Source of the DNA: JBCCZC01 sp039188505
Lineage (GTDB): Bacteria > Pseudomonadota > Gammaproteobacteria > Xanthomonadales > SZUA-38
Length of the DNA stretch: 5,633 bases
Reading direction: 5' to 3'
Assembly (NCBI GenBank): GCA_039188505.1
Contig: JBCCZC010000392.1
Span: 1 to 5,633 of the forward strand
A program made the position numbers and the translations under genes. Position 1 is the stretch's first letter; each line of letters begins with the position of its first letter. The notes beneath the pieces were generated by a model. The model was not told where the DNA came from, made no database searches, and saw only the letters and a list, made by a program, of their open reading frames with translations. Of this stretch, positions 1 to 4,683 are shown piece by piece.

Positions 1-647
1 ACCTCGAGCGTGAAGAGCTCGACGAGAAATTCCGGCGACGTCCGGGTCACGAACAGTTGCGGACCGCGGGGCTCGGAGCGAACGTCGTAGAGATAGCCGC
101 GGATCCGGTCACCGGGGCGCACGGACTCGCGCAGAATCATGCGTTCGCGGGGGATGAAACCTTCCGCATTACCGCCGAGGTCGAGGTAGACGTTGCCGCG
201 CTCGACGCGCTTCACGATGCCGTTCAGGAGCTCGCCGACGCGATTTTCGAAGGCTTCGACGACCTGGGCCCGCTCGGCCTCGCGAACGCGCTGAACGATG
301 ACCTGCTTGGCAGTCTGGGCGGCGATGCGACCGAACTCGGGGTTTTCCATCGGCTCCTCGATGAAGGCACCGACCTCGATTTCGGGCTGCTGCTCTCGTG
401 CATCCGTCAGGGTGATCTGCGCCGCCTCGAATTCCATCTCGGCGTCGTCCTCGATCACCTCCCAGGTCCGGAAGGTCTTGTAGGTGCCGTCCTCACGATC
501 GATCTCGACGCGACAGCCGATCTCCTCCATCGTCCGCTTCTTCGCGGCAGAGGCGAGTGCGGCTTCGATGGCCTCGAAAATCACGTCCTTTTCGACGCCC
601 TTCTCATTCGAGACGGCATCGACGACCAGCAGAATTTCCTTGCTCAT
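1..647 (-). CDS. nusA: Transcription termination/antitermination factor NusA, N-terminal part (3' end outside window)
   Basis: NusA binds RNA polymerase and modulates pausing, intrinsic termination and antitermination. The first 215 codons are visible; the family is usually about 490-500 residues, so the KH and any C-terminal repeat domains lie beyond the left edge. The N-terminal RNAP-binding domain occupies roughly residues 1-125: it opens MSKEILLVVDAVSNEKGV and includes the highly conserved helix QTAKQVIVQRVREAERA (111-127). The S1 RNA-binding domain follows at about 137-203, with GIVKRVERGNVYLDLG and GDRIRGYLYDVR, ending in QLFVTR. The ATG is well supported: AGGAG lies 6 nt upstream (654-658) and the N-terminus aligns with E. 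coli NusA from residue 1. It begins 28 bp after the rimP stop, so the two are almost certainly co-transcribed. The next gene is expected to be infB, not visible here. Identification is secure. Confidence 0.97.
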   Translation of the reverse strand, partial: MSKEILLVVDAVSNEKGVEKDVIFEAIEAALASAAKKRTMEEIGCRVEIDREDGTYKTFRTWEVIEDDAEMEFEAAQITLTDAREQQPEIEVGAFIEEPMENPEFGRIAAQTAKQVIVQRVREAERAQVVEAFENRVGELLNGIVKRVERGNVYLDLGGNAEGFIPRERMILRESVRPGDRIRGYLYDVRSEPRGPQLFVTRTSPEFLVELFTLE

Positions 648-675
648 GGTTGACTCCTGCCCCGACCCAGCGGGC

Positions 676-1134
676 CTATTCGAACTCCGGAACGAGGCGC
701 GCCTTGGCCACGTTCGCGTGCGGAACGCGATACTCGGTTCCGTCCTGATCCAGCACCACCGTGCCGTCGTCGACGCCGACGATGCGTGCCTTGAATTTCC
801 GTCTGCCCTCGACCGGAGCCAGGGCCGACAACGCGACCACTTCACCGGAGAAGCGCTCGAAGTGCTCAAGGGTGAAGAGCGGCCGGTCCATGCCCGGGGA
901 CGAGATCTCGAGGTTGTATTGCCCCTTGATCGGATCGTGCACGTCGAGCTGGGCGCTCACCTCGCGGCTCACGCGCTCGCAGTCCTCCAGGCCGACGCCC
1001 TGCTCGGGCTCGTCGATGTAGATCCGCAGCATGCCATTGCTGGCGTGCGGGTTGAGCTCCAGACCGACGAACTCGTAGCCGAGATCCTCGATCACCGGCT
1101 GCAACAGCGCCTCTACCTGATCCTTGACCGCCAT
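676..1134 (-). CDS. rimP: Ribosome maturation factor RimP
   Basis: RimP assists late assembly of the 30S ribosomal subunit. The protein is 152 residues, the usual size for the family (about 150 in E. coli). The N-terminal alpha/beta domain covers about residues 1-85, with DLGYEFVGLEL (17-27) and LRIYID (36-41). The family signature YNLEISSPGMDRPLF is at 73-87. The C-terminal SH3-like barrel covers about 90-152 and ends KARLVPEFE, close to the E. coli C-terminus. I chose the ATG at 1134 because it gives a MAVKDQVEALLQPVIEDLGY start typical of the family. A TTG 33 bases upstream (1167) is in frame but lies within the T-tract of a predicted terminator and has no Shine-Dalgarno sequence. The Shine-Dalgarno GGAGG (1138-1142) is only 3 nt from the ATG, which is tight. 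It follows the tRNA-fMet gene and precedes nusA, as in E. coli. Confidence 0.96.
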   Translation of the reverse strand: MAVKDQVEALLQPVIEDLGYEFVGLELNPHASNGMLRIYIDEPEQGVGLEDCERVSREVSAQLDVHDPIKGQYNLEISSPGMDRPLFTLEHFERFSGEVVALSALAPVEGRRKFKARIVGVDDGTVVLDQDGTEYRVPHANVAKARLVPEFE

Positions 1135-1137
1135 GGG

Positions 1138-1142
1138 CCTCC
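1138..1142 (-). promoter_or_regulatory. Shine-Dalgarno sequence of rimP with unusually short spacing
   Basis: A full GGAGG sits only 3 nt before the rimP ATG, where 5-9 nt is more usual; nusA just downstream has 6. No alternative in-frame start with better spacing is visible in the first codons. The strong core may compensate, or rimP may be translated inefficiently. The link to translation rate is inference. Confidence 0.6.
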
Positions 1143-1165
1143 GACGATTTTCCGATTCCAGAAAC

Positions 1166-1212
1166 AAAAAATGGGTCTCGGGATTGCCGGGGACAATCCG
1201 AAGGGACCCATT
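1166..1212 (-). terminator. Second intrinsic terminator/attenuator hairpin in the rimP-nusA leader
   Basis: Read on the minus strand, AATGGGTC (1212-1205) pairs perfectly with GACCCATT (1177-1170). Inside it GGATTG (1199-1194) pairs with CAATCC (1186-1181), across an asymmetric internal loop of 5 and 3 nt, with a 7-nt apical loop. The 3' arm runs straight into TTTTTTG followed by TTT, as in a Rho-independent terminator. It ends about 30 nt before the rimP ATG and far downstream of the tRNA, so complete termination would silence rimP-nusA. Partial read-through or regulated antitermination is therefore expected. The long stem could also be an RNase III substrate, since RNase III is known to process the E. 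coli metY-nusA-infB transcript in this interval. Cleavage here is inference. Confidence 0.7.
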
Positions 1213-1216
1213 GACG

Positions 1217-1233
1217 GCCCGGTCGAGCCGGGC
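1217..1233 (-). other. Middle GC-rich hairpin between the two terminators
   Basis: GCCCGG (1233-1228 on the minus strand) and CCGGGC (1222-1217) form a perfect 6-bp stem around a 5-nt loop. No T-tract follows, so it is not a terminator by itself. It fills the space between the two terminator-like hairpins, making three adjacent stems in the transcript between the tRNA and rimP. It could be a pausing element, a processing site, or simply part of the folded leader. Confidence 0.5.
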
Positions 1234-1235
1234 AG

Positions 1236-1262
1236 AAAAAAAGCCTCGCGAGGAGGCTTTTT
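1236..1262 (-). terminator. Intrinsic terminator just downstream of tRNA-fMet
   Basis: On the minus strand AAAAAGCCTC (1262-1253) pairs with GAGGCTTTTT (1247-1238) around a 5-nt loop, and the T-run extends to seven (1242-1236). The core stem is GCCTC/GAGGC. It starts 11 nt after the encoded CCA of the tRNA, the right place to end a monocistronic tRNA transcript. The A-run before the stem means the plus strand also ends in five T, so it could work weakly in both directions, but no plus-strand gene needs it. The central CCTCGCGAGG palindrome (1244-1253) allows an alternative register. Confidence 0.85.
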
Positions 1263-1273
1263 CGGGTAAACCT

Positions 1274-1350
1274 TGGTAGCGGGGGCAGGATTCGAACCTG
1301 CGACCTTCGGGTTATGAGCCCGACGAGCTGCCAGACTGCTCCACCCCGCA
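1274..1350 (-). tRNA. Initiator tRNA-fMet, anticodon CAU
   Basis: The gene is 77 nt with the CCA end encoded (1274-1276) and is almost superimposable on E. coli initiator tRNA. Initiator hallmarks are visible: three G:C pairs at the base of the anticodon stem (GGG/CCC flanking loop CTCATAA), the A11:U24 pair in the D stem, and no Watson-Crick pair at 1:72. The T-arm is GCAGG-TTCGAAT-CCTGC, fully paired, and the acceptor helix has six G:C pairs (2:71 to 7:66). The odd feature is the 1:72 mismatch, which here is U:U (A at plus-strand 1350 and 1278) rather than the C:A of E. coli. Its position before rimP-nusA matches metY of E. coli. A strong promoter lies immediately upstream and a terminator 11 nt downstream. 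An elongator tRNA-Met is ruled out by the anticodon stem. Confidence 0.97.
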
Positions 1351-1364
1351 ACAGCCGATGCGGT

Positions 1365-1393
1365 ATTTTAGCCATCCGGTACCGATCTTGCAA
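1365..1393 (-). promoter_or_regulatory. Sigma70-type promoter of tRNA-fMet (and probably rimP-nusA)
   Basis: The -35 box TTGCAA (1393-1388 read on the minus strand) and -10 box TAAAAT (1370-1365) are separated by exactly 17 bp. Each has good agreement with TTGACA and TATAAT. The predicted start is near 1358, leaving only about 8 nt before the mature tRNA 5' end. The stretch after the -10 box (ACCGCATCGG) is GC-rich, like the discriminators of stringently controlled stable-RNA promoters. No other convincing promoter is visible between the tRNA and rimP, so read-through from here is the likely source of rimP-nusA mRNA in this window. The call rests on box match and placement. Confidence 0.8.
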
Positions 1394-1414
1394 CCCGATC
1401 TGGGCACAAAAGAA

Positions 1415-1435
1415 CCCCGGCACCCCAACCCACCC
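1415..1435 (-). other. G-quadruplex-type G-run cluster upstream of the tRNA promoter
   Basis: The minus strand carries four G-runs (GGG, GGG, GGGG, GGGG) separated by loops of 1, 2 and 4 nt, which meets the simple G3+N1-7 definition of an intramolecular quadruplex. It lies about 22 bp upstream of the -35 box, in the region between the dioxygenase stop and the promoter. High GC raises the chance of such a motif by accident, and no function can be assigned from sequence. Confidence 0.4.
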
Positions 1436-1449
1436 TTTCGAGCCGCCGA

Positions 1450-1486
1450 GGCGCTAGCGCCAGAATCGGCGTTCGACGCCCGATTC
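1450..1486. other. Perfect 12-bp palindrome adjoining an imperfect hairpin, downstream of the dioxygenase gene
   Basis: GGCGCTAGCGCC (1450-1461) is a perfect inverted repeat with no spacer. One base further on, GAATCGG (1463-1469) pairs with CCGATTC (1480-1486), extended inward by CGT/ACG with a single bulged C and a 3-nt loop. Neither is followed by a T-run on either strand, so intrinsic termination is not supported. They lie 68 or more bases past the stop of the last gene of the gua-tadA-dioxygenase run. They may serve as a 3'-end stabilising structure, be part of a Rho-dependent terminator, or be a protein site upstream of the tRNA promoter. Nothing else in the 1394-1553 gap looks coding. 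Confidence 0.4.
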
Positions 1487-1553
1487 CCCAACCCAGAAGG
1501 TACCACGGCCACCCACCAGATCGAGCGCCGCCCGTCCGATCACGCTGAAACCC

Positions 1554-2612
1554 TCAGGCGTCCCTATTGCGGACGAACAGGCGTCGCAGGGCCCGCAGCG
1601 GTGCAGTCAGGCGCCACGACGTCGACCGGTAGAGCTCGGCAATCTGGTCCTCGAAGCTGTCCCGAGCCTGCTCCGATGCGGCAAGACGCAGCACGAGTTC
1701 CTCGGGTGACAGCTCGCTCAGGTCCTCCTCGATGCGCTCGCCGTCAGCTCGTGGCTCGACGCGCGCCGTGAGGTCCGAGATGTGCCGATAGAGCCGCTCG
1801 AGGTGCTGGTCGCGACGCCCCAGCATCGTGTGAAGCTCGGCGACATCAGCCTCACCGAGCACCATGCCGGGTCGGAAACGGTCCGGGAGGTGGCGTTCCA
1901 CGTAGATCGTCGAATGCGGCTTCGCGGTCTCCGCAGCCGGCCGCTCGTCGGTATAGAAATACAGGGCGAAGGACCGGCGTGAGCGCCCGCGAATGTCGTC
2001 GGGCAGCTCGATTCGTTCGAACCCGTGCCAGGAGGACTCCGTGGTTTCGAACAGCACTGCACGGTTGAAGGCAACGGGCACCCGCTTGATCTCGTCCTCA
2101 TCCGGCGCAAGCCGCGGATTGCGATGCAGGTCGAGTGCCCCGCCCCACGCCGGCGCCCAGTCCTGCTCGAAGTAGACGATGAGGTTGAGGCGGCGGTGCT
2201 GGCGCGTGATCGGGTGATAGTTGAAGTCAACGTGGGGATCGAGATCCTGCCCGTGTCGGTTCTCGTGCGTCCCTCCGCCGAAATACCACGGGTCGAACTG
2301 GAGCTTGTCGATGTCCGTCAGGGCGCCGATGAAATCGAGGAAAACTCGCGACCGGGACAGCTCGTGCAGCTTCGCCCAGGGGCCACCGAGATCCGGTAGC
2401 CGTTCGTGCACGGCCTTGCCCCCGACGGCGCCGTCCTCGTTCACCGCCAGCTCGGCGTCGAAGCTCGGAAACGCCGCTTCAAGCTGCTCGGCGAAGGCCG
2501 GATCGAAGAACTCGTCGATGACCAGGTGCCGAAATGGCTGACCCGCGACAAACTCCCGCGCGAGCTCGCCAGTCCGAGCCGTCACCGCCGGATTTACCCG
2601 CGCGTCAGCCAC
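1554..2612 (-). CDS. Predicted 2-oxoglutarate/Fe(II)-dependent dioxygenase with a glycosyltransferase-type C-terminal tail
   Basis: The 352-residue product looks like a soluble prolyl-4-hydroxylase-type (2OG-FeII_Oxy) dioxygenase. It opens with the typical PFRHLVIDEFFDPAFAEQL (26-44). The iron ligands are visible as H127-x-D129 in DPHVDFNYHP and distal H196 in SSWHGFERI. The 2OG-binding arginine is probably R212 or R213 in RSRRSFALYFY. WGGALDLH (156-163) is the usual strand between them. After residue 230 there is a charged, helix-rich, probably coiled-coil region (about 250-325). The end, STSWRLTAPLRAL (330-342), is a motif seen in many cell-surface polysaccharide glycosyltransferases. There is no signal peptide or membrane segment. 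The GTG start is preferred because GAGGA lies 7 nt upstream and it overlaps the tadA stop by 8 bases; the upstream ATG at 2669 would overlap tadA by 65 bases. Substrate is unknown; a role in glycan modification is inference from the tail only. Confidence 0.85.
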   Translation of the reverse strand: MADARVNPAVTARTGELAREFVAGQPFRHLVIDEFFDPAFAEQLEAAFPSFDAELAVNEDGAVGGKAVHERLPDLGGPWAKLHELSRSRVFLDFIGALTDIDKLQFDPWYFGGGTHENRHGQDLDPHVDFNYHPITRQHRRLNLIVYFEQDWAPAWGGALDLHRNPRLAPDEDEIKRVPVAFNRAVLFETTESSWHGFERIELPDDIRGRSRRSFALYFYTDERPAAETAKPHSTIYVERHLPDRFRPGMVLGEADVAELHTMLGRRDQHLERLYRHISDLTARVEPRADGERIEEDLSELSPEELVLRLAASEQARDSFEDQIAELYRSTSWRLTAPLRALRRLFVRNRDA

Positions 2613-3105
2613 GACCCCGTCCTCGCCGGCGTGAGCGGAAGAAGGCCTGGAGGAGCGCCCGGCTCTCATCCGCCAGGACGCCCGAGGTGATCAGAGGATG
2701 GTGGTTGTGGGCCGGGTGATCGAGGAGGTCAAAGGCGCTGCCCGCCGCCCCGGTCTTGGGGTCGGGCGCGCCGTAGACCACGCGACGCACCCGCGCGTGG
2801 ATCATCGCGCCGGCGCACATGCAGCAGGGCTCGAGGGACACATAGACCGTCGCGTCAACAAGGCGGTAGTTGTCGATAGCCTTCGCCGCAGCCCGCAGTG
2901 CGACCAGCTCGGCATGGGCGGACGGATCGCTACTGCCAATGACGCAATTGCGTCCCGTGGCCACGAGCTGATCACCGATCACGACGGCCGCGCCGACCGG
3001 GACCTCGCCGTCAGCCTCCGCCGCCCGGGCCTCCTCCAGCGCGACCGCCATCCAGCGTTCATCCACGCCGGAAAGCTCGGCACCGGTGGCGGCCGCTACT
3101 CCCAT
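2605..3105 (-). CDS. tadA: tRNA-specific adenosine deaminase TadA
   Basis: TadA deaminates A34 to inosine in the wobble position of tRNA-Arg(ACG), a zinc-dependent cytosolic reaction. The 166-residue protein shows the full cytidine/deoxycytidylate deaminase signature. HAE is at 64-66 (zinc ligand H64, proton-shuttling E66) and PCCMC at 93-97 (zinc ligands C94 and C97). The conserved tracts EVPVGA, NYRLVDATVYVSLEP, CAGAMIHARVRRVVYG and KTGAAGS match E. coli TadA closely. The C-terminus is a short Arg/Gly-rich run (RSRRRGRGRG). The ATG at 3105 overlaps the guaA stop (ATGGGAGTAG, 10 bases), suggesting coupling, but it has no clear Shine-Dalgarno. A GTG at residue 14 or the ATG at residue 19 are alternatives; the family's first helix begins near residue 17, so about 13-18 N-terminal residues are uncertain. 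Function is secure; the exact start is not. Confidence 0.95.
   Translation of the reverse strand: MGVAAATGAELSGVDERWMAVALEEARAAEADGEVPVGAAVVIGDQLVATGRNCVIGSSDPSAHAELVALRAAAKAIDNYRLVDATVYVSLEPCCMCAGAMIHARVRRVVYGAPDPKTGAAGSAFDLLDHPAHNHHPLITSGVLADESRALLQAFFRSRRRGRGRG
2620..2624 (-). promoter_or_regulatory. Shine-Dalgarno sequence that decides the dioxygenase GTG start
   Basis: GAGGA lies within the last codons of tadA, 7 nt before a GTG (2612-2610) that overlaps the tadA TGA. The spacing is ideal, and no comparable site precedes the longer ATG start at 2669 or the next in-frame GTG (2585). It supports translational coupling of the dioxygenase to tadA. Confidence 0.7.
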
Positions 3106-4667
3106 TCGATCGTTGCGGGTGGTTTGCCCGAGATGTCGTAGACCACTCGCGAGACGCCGCGTAGCTCATTGACGATGCGCCGCGACACATGGTCGAGGAA
3201 GCCGTAGGGAAGCTCTGCCCAGCGGGCGGTCATGAAATCGATGGTCTCGACGGCCCGGAGCGCGATCACCCAGTCGTAGAGCCGGTAGTCGCCGGTGACG
3301 CCCACGGACTTCACGGGCAGGAATACCGCAAACGCCTGGCTGGTTCTGTCGTAGAGATCGTGTGCCCGAAGCTCTTCGATGAAGATGTGGTCGGCGCGCT
3401 GCAGGATGTCGACGAACTCCGGGCGCACCTCGCCGAGGATGCGAACACCGAGCCCCGGGCCCGGGAACGGATGGCGGTAGACCATCTCGTGGGGAAGGCC
3501 AAGCTCGGTACCGATCCGCCGGACCTCGTCCTTGAACAGCTCACGCAGGGGCTCGACAAGTCCGAGATTCATGTCCTCGGGCAGGCCGCCCACGTTGTGA
3601 TGGGACTTGATGACGTGGGCCTTGCCAGTGGCGGCCCCCGCCGACTCGATGACGTCGGGGTAGATGGTGCCCTGGGCAAGCCAGCGCACGTTCTCGAGCT
3701 TGTCGGCTTCAGCCTCGAAGATCTCGATGAACAGGCGCCCGATGATCTTGCGCTTCTCTTCGGGATCTCCGACGCCGGTTAGCGCCTCGTAGTAGCGCTC
3801 GGCGGCGTCGACGCGGATCACGTGAACGCCCATATGCCGGGCCATGGTCTCCATGACCTGGTCGCCTTCCTCGAAGCGCAGCAGCCCCGTGTCGACGAAG
3901 ATGCAGGTCAGCTGCGCGCCGATCGCACGGTGCAGCAGCGCCGCAACGACCGAGGAGTCGACGCCGCCGGAAAGGCCGAGCAGGACGTTGTCCGACCCCA
4001 CCTGCTCGCGAACGCGGACGACGGCGTCCTCGATGATCGAACCGGGCGTCCAGAGGCCGTGGCAGTCGCAGATGCCCAGGACGAAGTTGCGTAGAATCTC
4101 GAGACCCTGCTTCGTGTGCGTGACCTCGGGGTGGAACTGCAGGCCGTAGAGAGATCGACCCTCGTCCATCATCGCCGCGATCGGTGCGGTCGGGGTCGAG
4201 GCCAGCAGCTCGAAGCCCTCCGGCAGCGCCGTCACCTGATCGCCGTGGCTCATCCAGACGTCGAGCATGGCGTAGCTATCGACCGCACCGTCCGCCAGCG
4301 TGCGCAGCAGATGCGATTCCTCGAGGACCGAGACCTCGGCATAGCCGAACTCGCGATGATCGGCCGGGCTCACCTCACCGCCGAAGTGGGCCGCCATCGC
4401 CTGCATGCCGTAGCAGATACCGAGGACCGGTGCGCCGCTGGCGAAGACGTCGTCAGCCACCGAGGGACCGTCGTCCGCATGCACCGATTCCGGTCCGCCG
4501 GACAGGATGTAGCCCCGGGCGCCAAAGTCGCGGATGTGCTCGGGCGCCACGTCCCAGGGCATGATCTCGCAGTAGACGCCGACCTCGCGGACGCGCCGGG
4601 CGATCAGCTGCGTGTACTGGGACCCGAAGTCGAGGATCAGAATGCGTTCGTCGTGGATGTTCGTCAT
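3096..4667 (-). CDS. guaA: GMP synthase (glutamine-hydrolysing)
   Basis: GuaA converts XMP to GMP using ATP and glutamine, the last step of guanine nucleotide synthesis. At 523 residues it is full length (525 in E. coli). The class I glutamine amidotransferase domain occupies about 1-200. Its nucleophile is C85 in GICYGMQ, the oxyanion strand is LSGGPES (55-61), and the H179/E181 pair lies in QFHPEV. The ATP pyrophosphatase domain follows with the P-loop LSGGVDSS (232-239). The C-terminal dimerisation domain ends DISGKPPATIEWE, the family's near-invariant end that contributes to XMP binding. The ATG begins 16 bp after the guaB stop, with only a weak purine-rich stretch (GCGGA) upstream. tadA overlaps its 3' end. 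Every catalytic element looks intact. Confidence 0.98.
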   Translation of the reverse strand: MTNIHDERILILDFGSQYTQLIARRVREVGVYCEIMPWDVAPEHIRDFGARGYILSGGPESVHADDGPSVADDVFASGAPVLGICYGMQAMAAHFGGEVSPADHREFGYAEVSVLEESHLLRTLADGAVDSYAMLDVWMSHGDQVTALPEGFELLASTPTAPIAAMMDEGRSLYGLQFHPEVTHTKQGLEILRNFVLGICDCHGLWTPGSIIEDAVVRVREQVGSDNVLLGLSGGVDSSVVAALLHRAIGAQLTCIFVDTGLLRFEEGDQVMETMARHMGVHVIRVDAAERYYEALTGVGDPEEKRKIIGRLFIEIFEAEADKLENVRWLAQGTIYPDVIESAGAATGKAHVIKSHHNVGGLPEDMNLGLVEPLRELFKDEVRRIGTELGLPHEMVYRHPFPGPGLGVRILGEVRPEFVDILQRADHIFIEELRAHDLYDRTSQAFAVFLPVKSVGVTGDYRLYDWVIALRAVETIDFMTARWAELPYGFLDHVSRRIVNELRGVSRVVYDISGKPPATIEWE

Positions 4668-4683
4668 CGAGTCGGTCCGCGCC

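Noticed and set aside
484..1269. Long plus-strand open frame of 261 codons across nusA, rimP and their leader
   Set aside because: It is antisense to two clearly identified genes, has no recognisable domain and runs through terminator hairpins. In GC-rich DNA the frame opposite a real gene is often open.
866..1423. Minus-strand open frame of 185 codons covering the tRNA and the rimP N-terminus
   Set aside because: It reads through the tRNA gene and terminators and is out of frame with rimP; its composition is typical of a shifted GC-rich frame.
2613..2669. ATG start for the dioxygenase at 2669 giving a 371-residue protein
   Set aside because: It would overlap tadA by 65 bases, has no Shine-Dalgarno, and the extra residues are a low-complexity shifted reading of the Arg/Gly-rich tadA tail. 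The GTG at 2612 has a good ribosome site.
3189..3782. Plus-strand open frame of 197 codons opposite guaA
   Set aside because: It is fully antisense to an intact guaA with all catalytic motifs and encodes no recognisable protein.
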